Assembly: GCA_022539475.1 (NCBI GenBank)
Contig: VCMS01000003.1
Location: forward strand, 146,983 to 210,982
Direction: 5' to 3'
DNA length: 64,000 nucleotides
From: Gracilaria domingensis
Taxonomy: Eukaryota > Rhodophyta > Florideophyceae > Gracilariales > Gracilariaceae
Positions 33,895 to 43,044 of this stretch are shown here, piece by piece; within the stretch, counting starts at the first letter, position 1; each line of letters begins with the position of its first letter. Below the pieces are notes generated by a model. That model saw only the letters and a program-made list of their open reading frames with translations, ran no database searches and was not told where the DNA came from. The translations under genes and the position numbers were made by a program.

Positions 33895-34989
33895 TTATCT
33901 CACTGACTTCCTGCTATCCACCCTCTTGGCCATATCTCTCTCGTTCAATATGCGGTGGAACTCATCCGGGCTCACCTGGAAGAACTTACCCATTGCACGA
34001 GTGTATTCCTCACTCTTGACGTACACCTGTTCAATACTGTCATACCGGTCTTCCAGCATGGTGAGCACCGCGCGAAGTCGCTCCGAGGAGGCAGCCAATA
34101 GCGCTCTAGAAGCGCACTGACACGGCTTGTTAGCATCAACGTTTTCCGACGCCGCGCCCTTGCCAGAGCAGCACGCCTGCTCTTGTGTGCATTTTAAATG
34201 CGATCCAATGCGGTCGAGCTCACTCTCGAGATACGTGCACGCCGAAACCAGAATTTTGGCCTCTGCGCGGTCACGATGGCGAATGATCTTTTCGTAATTG
34301 CTTCCAGCAGGCGGATCAAACAACTTGGGAAGGTCGGGGTTTTGTTTGAGCGGCAGTAGCCACCTCCTCCTCGACGGACGACGACGGCGTCCAGCAGCCA
34401 GCTTGCGCTTTTCGTTCGAAGCGGCTGGAGGGCACGGCGGCGGACGGGCACGGCCCATGTCAAACGAGAAATGCCTGTGTCTTGAGTAGGGGTCTTGTCC
34501 ATGCTGCGGCTGTTGTTCCGCGGCGACTTGCGGTTGATGCGACATTTGTCGCGGATACTGAGCAGGCACAGAAGGATGCGCACTGGCATCCCTCATCCAG
34601 GCCGGTTTGCCGCGCACGGCAGCCACGACAGGCGCGTTGGATTTGGGGCGCAGCGGCTCGCGATCGTCGAAGAAGGGAATCTCAGGCTCTGCCAGGGTGG
34701 GCGAGACTGGGGCGTCGACAGAGCTGCCGGCAGAGAAGGTGATGGCGCGCGGGGCGGGCTTCGGAGGCGTGGAGGGCTGCGGCGCAGACACGACCGGACG
34801 GGAGGCAAGCGCGCTGGAGGCGGCGAGGATGTTGGTGGGGGAGACGTTGGTCTTGCGACGAAAGGTTGTGCTGAGCTTCTTCATCATCTTGGAGGCCGTG
34901 GATGGCGGCTGGGCAGACAGCACAGGCTGTGCGGGAGTGGGCCGATGCTTGTCAGGCCGGGTGGCGGCGGAGAAGGAAATGCCGCGCAT
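33895..34989 (-). CDS. Unrecognised low-complexity protein with helical C-terminus
   Basis: 364 aa from ATG 34989; the frame is open further upstream but only from a GTG inside the GC island. The first 200 residues are Pro/Ala/Ser-rich with two related short motifs (RGISFSA at residues 2-8 and RAITFSAG further in) and a KMMKKLSTTFRRK basic patch. A central basic run (KLAAGRRRRPSRRRW) could be a nuclear signal. The last 140 residues look folded and helical: EKIIRHRDRAEAKILVSA, a Cys-containing loop (CTQEQACC, then CQCASRALL), and RAVLTMLEDRYDSIEQVYV. I do not recognise the family. It shares a GC-rich divergent promoter with the APS reductase gene. Confidence 0.65.
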   Translation of the reverse strand: MRGISFSAATRPDKHRPTPAQPVLSAQPPSTASKMMKKLSTTFRRKTNVSPTNILAASSALASRPVVSAPQPSTPPKPAPRAITFSAGSSVDAPVSPTLAEPEIPFFDDREPLRPKSNAPVVAAVRGKPAWMRDASAHPSVPAQYPRQMSHQPQVAAEQQPQHGQDPYSRHRHFSFDMGRARPPPCPPAASNEKRKLAAGRRRRPSRRRWLLPLKQNPDLPKLFDPPAGSNYEKIIRHRDRAEAKILVSACTYLESELDRIGSHLKCTQEQACCSGKGAASENVDANKPCQCASRALLAASSERLRAVLTMLEDRYDSIEQVYVKSEEYTRAMGKFFQVSPDEFHRILNERDMAKRVDSRKSVR

Positions 34990-36538
34990 GGTGGGGGGGT
35001 AGGGGGCGGAATAAGTAGCGGTGGGTGGGGTGAGATAAGAGGGGGGACTGCAAGAGCGGGCGATGATTGTTGAGCACGGGACGACGACGAGAGAGGCGGA
35101 GTGCAGAAGGGCAGCGCGGAAATGGCGGGGCGATGGCGAGCGCGCGGCTGGGTGGCTGTTATGCGGGACCGCGCGCCGCGCGTGGACAAAACGATGCGAT
35201 GAGAGCTGCAACGCAAAACGGCTCGTTCGGCAGATCGCTTTTATGCGCGCCGCGCGCACATTTAAAACGGCTCGCTGCGGCGCAAAGCGGTGGCGCTTAC
35301 AGCACGGCTGAATTGTGCGCGCCGCTCGGCGACGCGATTGCGCGCGGCGGCGGCGCGGATTGGCGCGCGTGACGTCATGCTGGGGTGCGCGCGCTTATCT
35401 GGCGCGCATCGGCGCGCTCGCCACGAGTGGATGCGCGCATCGCTCGTGGCGCGCGCTGGCTACGCTGCTCGCGCCATTACGCTGAGGTTTTTGAAAAGTT
35501 GAACGCGCGCGCACTGGCACTGGCGCTTGTTCCCTCCTCCGCTGGCAGCAGCCGTTTGCAACGGCGACAAGCTCGGGGAGCACGTGCTCCGCGGCGTCAT
35601 CGCCTGATGCGGCACAAGACGTTGAGCTGACTGTGTGTGGTTACCACACTGTGGTAGTCGCACGACGCGAAGGTAGCAGCGGCTGCAGCGGCCACAGCGG
35701 CAGAAGAATAATCGGCGGCGGCGTCGTTTTGAAAACGGCGCACTTCGAAAAGACGCGCGCGCGCATCACTCGCTTTCAAAAATTCAAACGGCGACACGTC
35801 TTTTTCTCCGCTCGCTGTGCGAGCTGCACGCGCGTTTATGGCACGCGGTGGCGCACTGCGCAGTTTGGAAGACAGTGTGCGCGCCGTAGCTCCAGGCTAC
35901 GGCGGACGCGGGGGAGAGTCGAGCAAAGCTGGAAGCGTGGGCTTTGCTTTCCGGGCGTGTACCCTAATGGTACAGCAACAGTAGATGACAGTCGTGAGGC
36001 GATTAAGCTTGCCCTTGGTAACACGACCGCGCGCGCTCGCCGCCGCGGCCGGCCGCGCGCTCGAGACGGCGCCGCGCCGAGAAGCGTCGGCGCGAGGCGT
36101 CGGCGCGCGCGGCGGAGAAACGTCAGTGCCGCACACGTCGCCGCGCGTGTCGGCGCGGGCCGCGCGCGTCCGCGCTGGCGGCGCGGCGGCCGCCGCCGCC
36201 ACGCGCCCACGTCGCGCACGCCGCACAGCTGTGGCGCGGCGATTGGCGCGGCGTCGCGCGAGCTGGCGTCGCAGCTGCGCGCCGCGCCGAGAGCTCGTCA
36301 CGTCCACAGCCGCGCGCCGCGGCGTCCACTCCGGCGCGCGCCCACTCCGCGCCAGCTCGTGCGCGCACTTGCGTGCGGCGGTGCCCGTTTGGCTAGAGCT
36401 TTGAGAGCTTCGCGCTCTCGACGCTCGACGCTCGCGCCTGCGACGCCGTCGCTGTTGCGAGTGCTGCTGCGAGTGTTGCTGTCGTTGTTTCCGTTCGTCT
36501 GCGCGCTAAAGCCTGTTTCGCTTTCTCAAACGTCTACC
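34990..36538. promoter_or_regulatory. GC-rich bidirectional promoter island (unknown gene / APS reductase)
   Basis: About 1.5 kb, rich in GCGC and CG, between divergent ATGs. The APS reductase frame stays open upstream for about 300 codons without any ATG, so this is leader or promoter rather than coding. Two ATTGGCGCG boxes (35359-35367 and 36242-36250) match the CCAAT context seen in the UTP20 island. Confidence 0.65.
35359..35377. promoter_or_regulatory. CCAAT box next to a palindromic CRE
   Basis: An inverted CCAAT box (ATTGG, 35359-35363) is followed 6 bp later by TGACGTCA (35370-35377), the full cAMP-response-type bZIP site. Pairing of NF-Y and bZIP sites is common in eukaryotic promoters; use here is inferred. 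Confidence 0.4.
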
Positions 36539-37747
36539 ATGAACGCCTTCGTCGTCCCGTTCTGCGCCGCGCCCCGTTCGTCGTTTGCCCCGTCGTTTCG
36601 GCCCGTTCTTTCGACCCGCGCGAGTGTGCAAACGGCGTCTTGTGCTCGTCGCGCAGTCGTAAAGGCCGCCATTGATTTCGACGCCTTGGGTGAACAATGG
36701 ACGCACGCAACGGGCGTGCATCGAAAGACCCCGACACAAATCATTGATCACGCGCTCACAAACTTCCCCGGCGAGGTCGCGATTGCTTTCTCGGGCGCTG
36801 AAGACGTCGTTTTGATTGAATACGCGTCGCGCACCAAGAAGCCTTTCCGCGTTTTCGCGCTCGACACGGGTCGTTTGCACCCTGAGACCTATCGTTTTTA
36901 TTCCGAGGTTGAACGGCACTACGGAATTAAGATTGAGTATACTTTTCCCGATACTCAGGAGCTCGTCGAGTTTGTCAATGAAAAGGGTCTCTTCTCGTTT
37001 TATGAAGATGGTCACCAGGAGTGCTGCAGAGTACGTAAAGTTCGCCCGTTGAGAAGGAAGCTTGCAACCCTATCTGCCTGGATCACGGGTCAGCGAAAGG
37101 ACCAGAGTCCTGGAACACGCGCCGACATTCCCATCGTCCAGAATGACCCGGCTTTCAAGGGCAAGAATGATTCTGTGCTTATCAAGTATAATCCTCTGGC
37201 CAACGTATCATCCAGCGAGGTATGGGCTACAATTCGTGCCACAGAAGTTCCGTATAATGCCCTACATCTCGCGGGATACACCTCCATTGGGTGTGAACCG
37301 TGCACAAGACCTGTACTGCCAAACCAGCACGAACGTGAAGGAAGATGGTGGTGGGAAGAAGCTACACAGAAGGAATGCGGTTTACACAAGGGAAATATTT
37401 CTTCTGATGCCGCATCCGCTGAACTTGCCGATGAGTTTGTGTCGGATGCTGTCAAAGGAGATAAAGTGGTGGTTTTTACGAAGAAGGGATGCCCGTACTG
37501 CGCAGCGTTGAAGGACCTATTCTCTGAGCTGGGTGTTCCTTACACGGAGTATACTATAAGTGAGATGGACAATTATGGTGATATTGTCGCTTCTCTTGAA
37601 CGGTCCACAGGCCAAAATACTGCCCCGAACTTGTTTATTGGATCAAACCACATTGGTGGTAATGAAGAGACACAGTTGTTGCATGCTTCTGACAAGCTGC
37701 TGCCACTTCTTGACGAAGCTGGCGTTCAACTCAAGGTTTCTGCGTGA
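36539..37747 (+). CDS. APR: Plastid APS reductase with fused C-terminal glutaredoxin domain
   Basis: 402 aa. Reduces adenylylsulfate to sulfite in plastids. The first about 40 residues ([20 protein letters not shown]...) form a transit peptide. Reductase domain about 45-285: [16 protein letters not shown]-loop, [13 protein letters not shown], CysCys162-163 and Cys252-x2-Cys255 (the four ligands of the 4Fe-4S cluster that mark APS rather than PAPS enzymes), [13 protein letters not shown], and the catalytic ECGLH motif (Cys280). Residues about 305-396 are a glutaredoxin: [12 protein letters not shown] (318-321), [14 protein letters not shown]. Land-plant APR carries a thioredoxin/PDI-like domain with glutaredoxin function, whereas this one reads as a canonical CPYC glutaredoxin. 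Its stop lies 56 bp from the convergent DDX1 stop. First ATG of the frame. Confidence 0.95.
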   Translation: MNAFVVPFCAAPRSSFAPSFRPVLSTRASVQTASCARRAVVKAAIDFDALGEQWTHATGVHRKTPTQIIDHALTNFPGEVAIAFSGAEDVVLIEYASRTKKPFRVFALDTGRLHPETYRFYSEVERHYGIKIEYTFPDTQELVEFVNEKGLFSFYEDGHQECCRVRKVRPLRRKLATLSAWITGQRKDQSPGTRADIPIVQNDPAFKGKNDSVLIKYNPLANVSSSEVWATIRATEVPYNALHLAGYTSIGCEPCTRPVLPNQHEREGRWWWEEATQKECGLHKGNISSDAASAELADEFVSDAVKGDKVVVFTKKGCPYCAALKDLFSELGVPYTEYTISEMDNYGDIVASLERSTGQNTAPNLFIGSNHIGGNEETQLLHASDKLLPLLDEAGVQLKVSA

Positions 37748-37803
37748 TTTACTTCCGGTGCCGTTTTGAACCTCAAAACCATTGCATAGTTTGACCTGAG
37801 AAA

Positions 37804-40272
37804 TTATAGTTGTTCGTTCTCCGTGTTGATGATATTGTTTCGTTGCTGCTGAGTTGCTGCTGGCGTTGTCGACCAATGCGACTGATGTGCTCTGCGATAG
37901 GACATATCGTATACCCTTTGTGAAGGCTGCATTTGTAAAGAAAGGAATAATGCTTGTGCTTGCTCTTCTAATCTTACAAGTTCCTCCACTGATGGTTGCA
38001 GCTCCGCCACATATTTTGCAGTCTGTTGATTTACTTGTTCCTCCCCGATTCTTGACCCGTACAAGATGGGTCCGGCGTTCTCGTTTTTCCTTTTGAAGTT
38101 TGAACCAAGTTCTTCAATGCGACCTTTCAGACGTTCTTCGATTTCGGCGAGCATTTTCGCCTCATTTTGCCACACGATACAGCCCCCTACGCTCACAAGC
38201 TTCCTGTTTTTACAGATGCCCATCTTGGATTTGTTGCACGTGTGAAACCATACTGCTTCCTTCTGAGAAGACACCAGTGATACTGCCAGTCCAAGTCTCT
38301 CAGCACGGCCAACTCGTCCAACTCTGTGGATGTAGTTTTCGGCCTTGTCCGGAAGCGAGACGTTGACCAAGTATGGTAATCCGACGATATCTATACCACG
38401 CGCTGCCACATCTGTACAGATTAAAAAGCGAACCTCACCAGCTTTGAATGCGTTCAGGGCTTCGTTTCGTTCATGTTGTCGTTTCCCGCCGTGAAGTACT
38501 GCACATGAGTACTCCACTTCTGGACCTGAATCACGTCGACCTTGAAAACGATACTTGTTCACTTCGTGATGTGGTATTCCCGAGCATTGTATCAGGAATG
38601 ATTCTACGTTGTCACCGTCCTGCTGAGTACGTACAAAAATCATCGCTTGTGTCATGTCGTGTGCGTCAATCACTTGACGAAGGGCGGCTAGTTTCAACTT
38701 TTTCATCACCTGTGAACGTACATCTGCGGCATCCACCATGTCGATGTCGGTAGCTTGTTGCCTCTGTTTCTTTCGGACTTTGCTGCCTTCCCCAATATCG
38801 ATGTGAACTTGATCCAGAGGCCATTGTACACGTTCGGGCACTGTGTCAAGCATGGATGTATCTGCATCGGCATCGAGACGCACCATTGTATGATGAACGG
38901 CCTCCGGCACAGATTCCTTTCCCTTCAAGTCCACCCATGTAGGAAATGTTTGAATCTTCTCAGACAGACCTTTGATCTCGGGAGAATGTAGCGTCGCAGA
39001 AAACAGTAGGGTTTGCACGCGATTTCTGCTCGGGATCTTCTCATATAAGAACAAGATATCCCGAAGATTATCTTCTGCAAATGTATCAGCTTCATCGAGG
39101 ACGAAGAAACGGATGGCATCCAAATTCAAAGCACCACTCTTTACGTGGTGAACAACGGTGCCCAAAGTACCAGCCACAATGTCTAGCCCCGATTTTATAG
39201 CTGCCCTTTCTGCCTTTGGCTTCCCGCCCCCGATAAGTAAGAGCTGGCGTAAAGATGATTGCGGAAGATACTTCTTGAATTTCTTCAATTCCTCATCGAC
39301 TTGTCCGGCGAGTTCTCGAGAAGGTTCCAGGATGAGAGTTAACGGGGCTTTACCTTTTTCCCCCTTAACCTCGGTCTTGTCAATATCCGTCATGTCTATG
39401 TCTTCAGCATCGCTTCTGACAGCAAATATGGTCTTCATGTCCTCTGAAAGTGAACAGTCCTCTTCTCTTGCCTCACGAATAGGTTTGAAACCCATCTGCT
39501 CGGCTTTCCGCGATGCTTCCTGAAAGTCTGTCTCCACTTCACCATTCCTGAAGGCCACCGCAGGATAAAGTGTAATGTTCTCCATCCCCAGATGTGACCA
39601 GGGTACAGAAAATGCAGTTCCAAGCTCCTTGTCGTTCTTCATGAAGGAAATCGAAACCTTCGATTGATTGACGTTAGAATGTTGGACAAATTCAATCATG
39701 CAACAGATAACATCCCCCTTTCCATACTTCTCCCCATAAGGATCGAATTTAGCCCCATGGGATTTCATTGCCGTCCCTCCATAACCAAAGCCTCTCAAGT
39801 CAGTTCCAAGATTGAGTTGTGCATGCCGAGAACTCCATCCAACCCGACAGATACCATCGTCTCGCATCTTAGCAACGTAGTACCACTTTCCTTGACAAAC
39901 ACCCTTCGTAGCTCGCACCCCTTCCCATATCGCATGGTGTCTGCTCTGTGCTACTGTCCGATCGTCGCTCACGGCCACCTGCCGTCCCCTGTCAACGGCT
40001 GATAACCGAATGGGGCCCTTTTCCTCATCAGGAGAAAAAGGTGTAGTTTGTTTAGACAGATTTGTGTTCCGAGTTTCATATACAATCTGAGCAATGGGTA
40101 GGCAAAACGCCCCAGTTTTTCCTGATCCCGTTGCTGCAGCAACAGCTACATCACCCCCACCAAGAATTAGCGGAATAGCCTCCATTTGGACCGGGGTTGG
40201 TAGATGCCATCCTAAGTCCTCGACTGCGTTAATGATTTCTGGCATGACGCCTAGTTCTTCAAACGCAGACAT
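37804..40272 (-). CDS. DDX1: ATP-dependent RNA helicase DDX1 (DEAD box with SPRY insert)
   Basis: 822 aa, slightly longer than animal DDX1 (about 740). DDX1 acts in tRNA ligase complexes, 3'-end processing and RNA:DNA hybrid clearance. Seen: Q motif PTPVQ (26-30), Walker A ATGSGKT (47-53), the diagnostic SPRY domain inserted after it (about 115-255; YVAKMRDDGICRVGWSS, GFGYGGTAMKSHG), motif Ia as EPSREL, DEAD (393-396), SAT (425-427), TDVAARGID and HRVGRVGRAERLG in the second RecA domain. Motif Ib is altered (GTLGT where TPGR is usual). C-terminal tail is Gln/Asn-rich. The order motif I, SPRY, motif Ia is unique to DDX1, so the call is firm. Confidence 0.96.
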   Translation of the reverse strand: MSAFEELGVMPEIINAVEDLGWHLPTPVQMEAIPLILGGGDVAVAAATGSGKTGAFCLPIAQIVYETRNTNLSKQTTPFSPDEEKGPIRLSAVDRGRQVAVSDDRTVAQSRHHAIWEGVRATKGVCQGKWYYVAKMRDDGICRVGWSSRHAQLNLGTDLRGFGYGGTAMKSHGAKFDPYGEKYGKGDVICCMIEFVQHSNVNQSKVSISFMKNDKELGTAFSVPWSHLGMENITLYPAVAFRNGEVETDFQEASRKAEQMGFKPIREAREEDCSLSEDMKTIFAVRSDAEDIDMTDIDKTEVKGEKGKAPLTLILEPSRELAGQVDEELKKFKKYLPQSSLRQLLLIGGGKPKAERAAIKSGLDIVAGTLGTVVHHVKSGALNLDAIRFFVLDEADTFAEDNLRDILFLYEKIPSRNRVQTLLFSATLHSPEIKGLSEKIQTFPTWVDLKGKESVPEAVHHTMVRLDADADTSMLDTVPERVQWPLDQVHIDIGEGSKVRKKQRQQATDIDMVDAADVRSQVMKKLKLAALRQVIDAHDMTQAMIFVRTQQDGDNVESFLIQCSGIPHHEVNKYRFQGRRDSGPEVEYSCAVLHGGKRQHERNEALNAFKAGEVRFLICTDVAARGIDIVGLPYLVNVSLPDKAENYIHRVGRVGRAERLGLAVSLVSSQKEAVWFHTCNKSKMGICKNRKLVSVGGCIVWQNEAKMLAEIEERLKGRIEELGSNFKRKNENAGPILYGSRIGEEQVNQQTAKYVAELQPSVEELVRLEEQAQALFLSLQMQPSQRVYDMSYRRAHQSHWSTTPAATQQQRNNIINTENEQL

Positions 40273-40576
40273 GGTTTCATTGACAGACGGGTGAACTATG
40301 TCAAAAGTGTTATCTTGGCCTCGCTTATTTCCTGTTTGAGTTCAGTGGACAATATGAAGACTTCTCGGCGAAGGAACCACATGGGTAGAGGTAAGGCTCA
40401 GATGTAGCTGACCTGTATACAGGCTCAGGGATATACACGGATAAAACTGTAACCAGCGGTTCCAATCTGACAGGTACGACGTATACGGGAGGTATCCTAG
40501 GGCTATCGTTATAAACTTCTACAGAAATGTGTGACACTCTGCAGCCTCTGACTGTAACAGATGAGCAAGCCGTAAC
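40273..40576. other. Short spacer between DDX1 and the Harbinger element
   Basis: About 0.3 kb containing the DDX1 promoter side. No motif seen; the transposon starts right after the TTA at 40577-40579. Confidence 0.5.
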
Positions 40577-40579
40577 TTA

Positions 40580-40594
40580 GGGCATTTCTACACC
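40580..40594 (+). repeat. Left terminal inverted repeat of the Harbinger element
   Basis: GGGCATTTCTACACC; pairs with the right end with one mismatch and is preceded by the TTA target duplication. Confidence 0.92.
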
Positions 40595-40731
40595 TGGACA
40601 TCTCACGGTGCGTGCTGTCCAATACCCAAAAAAATGCACGTAGATTCTTACCAACAGGACACGGCGAATTTGTCCCAAGCGTGTCTACAGAACTCCCAAT
40701 TTTGGGTGCGCTCCGAAAGCGACCCCACGCT

Positions 40732-41994
40732 ATGGACAGATCTTCTTTCGCTATGAATACCAACCAAAAGAAAGCCGCACTACTTTGTATTCTACAAGCT
40801 CTTGAAACTCTCGACACAGAGGTTGAGACGTCAGCTGTAGCTCATTCCGTAAACATTTCCAACGCACTTGTTTGTCTCACAACTGCAAATTGTTGCGCAG
40901 CATCAGAACGACGGTACTGGAGCCACACTCGAAACGGTAACAATTGGTTCTTCGATTATTAGCTGACACCAAGCTTTCTTGAAAGTGGATCATGTAAAGC
41001 GTTATTCCGCGTCTGGAGGATCGTGTTTGAATCTCTTTTCAGTCGCATACAACCAAATTTAACCAAACAAGCGACAAACTTTCGCGCTCCACTACGTCCA
41101 GAAATTAGAATCGCAGCGTTCTTGATGTACTCTGGTGGATCCTCGTGTGAAGCCGTCGCCGCACAGTTGGGAATCGGGACAAGTTCTGTCAACAGCGATG
41201 TAAAAGCTGTCAGCCAAATGATTTGTCATCACTTCCAAGACAAAGTTCGCCTCCTTCGCACTGAACAGGAGATTGCTTCGGTAATGCATGGCTTCCAGGA
41301 AATTCGTGGTCTACCGTACTGTGTAGGTGCTATAGATGGAACCCACATTCCCTGGCCAATGTGTCCCGAAGAACAGTACTACGAATACAGATGCTACAAG
41401 GCTTATCCCAGTATCGTGCTTTTCGCCGTCGTCTCTGCAGAGCGACGATTTCTTTACACAGATGTCGGAAGACCGGGCGTTCTTGGTGACTCTACGATTT
41501 ATCAGAGGTGTTCCTTGAAGAAAATGGTTGACGAAGGATCTTGGCTTGGGAGCGATGTGCTGGATTTAGATGTATGTGGTGTTAAGGTTAGGCCCTATCT
41601 CATGGGAGATTGCGCTTTCAGTTTGGACCAAAACATGATGAAAAACTCAAGCAAACAGGAAATCGCGTGCAATCCCGTACTTAAGACATGGGATAGTATT
41701 GCGTCGCAGACGCGAAAACCGGTGGAGTGCGCGTTTGGGATGTTGAAGAAGAGGTTTCCTGTGCTGAAGACGAGGCTACGGTTGCATCATGAAGACGACT
41801 TAATTTTTATTGCGAACTCACGCGTGATACTGCACAACATGTGCATTGATAGCGATGATCCAGCAAAATATGTCTTTCCCCCTGATGAAGACTCGGACGA
41901 AAGTGATATCATCACTGCTGAAACCACAAAAGGAAAGCCTCAGAGAGACGCATTGCTGCATTATGTGGTACAGAAACTCTTCGGTGATCTCTAG
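40732..41994 (+). pseudogene. Harbinger DDE transposase with an internal TAG
   Basis: Reads in one frame from ATG 40732 to the stop at 41992-41994 (420 sense positions) but for a TAG at 40960-40962 (codon 77). Similarity to the family runs on both sides: SERRYWSHTRNGNNWFFDY before and FRVWRIVFESLFSRIQ after, so this is a point nonsense change rather than two genes. Neither a 26-nt GT-AG excision nor any other intron restores the frame. Catalytic residues are intact; numbering from the ATG at 41023 they are Asp105 (GAIDGTHIP), Asp196 (LMGDCAF) and Glu235 (PVECAFGMLKKRF). A helix-turn-helix-like segment (SCEAVAAQLGIGTSSV) precedes them. The stop codon overlaps that of the partner gene. Confidence 0.88.
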
Positions 41995-42767
41995 AACTTT
42001 TCAAGAAGACGCTCTATCACGGCTCGCATTTTCGCCTTCTCCTCGTTCGCGCGTTTTAGTTCTTCGAGAAGACCCTTTTGGCTTTTTTTTGCCTCCTGTA
42101 AAAAGGCCGCTGTAGCAGCCACCTGGGACGATCTCTGCCGCTTTCGCAAACTGATGGGAGATGTTTCTGTTGCCAGGCTCTCCGTTTCGCTGTCAATTAC
42201 TGCTTGTGGCTTGTGCCGGGCCTTGTCATGTTCCAACTCGTGAAGCTCCTGGAAGTATTCCGGTTTATCATAAAGATCGGGATCGTCACCATCCCTTCCT
42301 GAGTCACTGATCTTCGATATGTACGCAGTATACTCTTGTTTCATACGAGTAAACTTCTTTTGCCACGCTTTGGGTGATCGTGTTACATTGTGCTTTTTCT
42401 TTGCTAAATCCGTAGCTAGTTTGAATACCTCTTTCAACGATTTCTTTTGTTTCTTCCTATCCCCGTAGCCGGCTTCTTTCATCATGCGTAGCAAGACGAG
42501 GACGTTGTCAGCATTGTAATGTTGATTTTCTACAGGACATACGTCTCTGGGTAGCTCTGTTGGAGAATCAGATGATTGATTGTTGGAAGTATTTGCGGTT
42601 TCTGGCACTTAGTTACTGCCGTTCGACGCCGAGACCTGATTGGCATTGTCTTGAGACGTTTCTGCAACCGCGTTCTGCTGAGATTCTTGCGTTTTATTTG
42701 TAGTAGAGGGTTCGTCTCGTAAAGCGATTGATGCTGGAAGAAGTTGAGCGACGAGGTTATTGGTCAT
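41991..42767 (-). pseudogene. Harbinger Myb/SANT-like accessory protein with an internal TAA
   Basis: From ATG 42767 the frame encodes a polar Gln/Asn/Ser-rich leader, meets TAA at 42611-42609 (codon 53), then continues open for 205 codons to 41991. The part after the stop has a trihelix Myb/SANT-like domain (NADNVLVLLRMMKEAGYG ... RSPKAWQKKFTRMKQEY) and a coiled-coil-forming C-terminus. In PIF/Harbinger elements this protein carries the transposase to the nucleus and binds the ends. The open frame after the TAA begins only with a GTG, so ordinary initiation would not give the full domain. A possible 34-nt intron here does not keep frame. Confidence 0.8.
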
Positions 42768-43026
42768 GCTGTATAAACAAGCAGGCCTAGTCGGTGCTCA
42801 GTAGATTGCAAGATGTGGAGAAGCTTGAAGGTCGCCAAGAGATATAGAAACGTTGTAGACAGGAACTACGGTCTTTGTCTTCTGCTTCTTCCCGCCAGAA
42901 TGGTGTTCGTCTCTTCCTTTAGTGGTTTGCGTTTCTACATTGGCGCCAAGCTGTCTCGGCCAATTGGCAACAATTTGGCTGCAGGAGAGACAGCGCGCCG
43001 TGTCCCTTTTGGAATTGTCTACTTTT

Positions 43027-43041
43027 GGTGTAGAAACGCCC
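43027..43041 (-). repeat. Right terminal inverted repeat of the Harbinger element
   Basis: GGTGTAGAAACGCCC; followed by the second TTA target duplication at 43042-43044. Confidence 0.92.
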
Positions 43042-43044
43042 TTA

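Larger units (their letters stand above)
40580..43041. mobile_element. Complete PIF/Harbinger DNA transposon, 2,462 bp
   Basis: The ends are inverted repeats: GGGCATTTCTACACC (40580-40594) and GGTGTAGAAACGCCC (43027-43041), 14 of 15 positions complementary. Each end abuts a TTA (40577-40579 and 43042-43044), the 3-bp target duplication that defines the PIF/Harbinger superfamily. Inside are the two expected genes: a DDE transposase (+) and a Myb/SANT-like DNA-binding partner (-), tail to tail. Each carries one premature stop, so this copy is probably not self-mobile, although its ends look functional. Confidence 0.93.

Noticed and set aside
35633-36538. 300-codon N-terminal extension of APS reductase
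   Set aside because: It has no ATG, is Arg-rich from GC composition, and a good transit peptide starts at 36539.
40960-40962. A 26-bp intron removing the transposase TAG
   Set aside because: GT and AG are present, but 26 bp is too short and its removal shifts the frame.
42580-42640. A 34-bp intron removing the Myb-like TAA
   Set aside because: Signals look plausible but the length breaks the frame.
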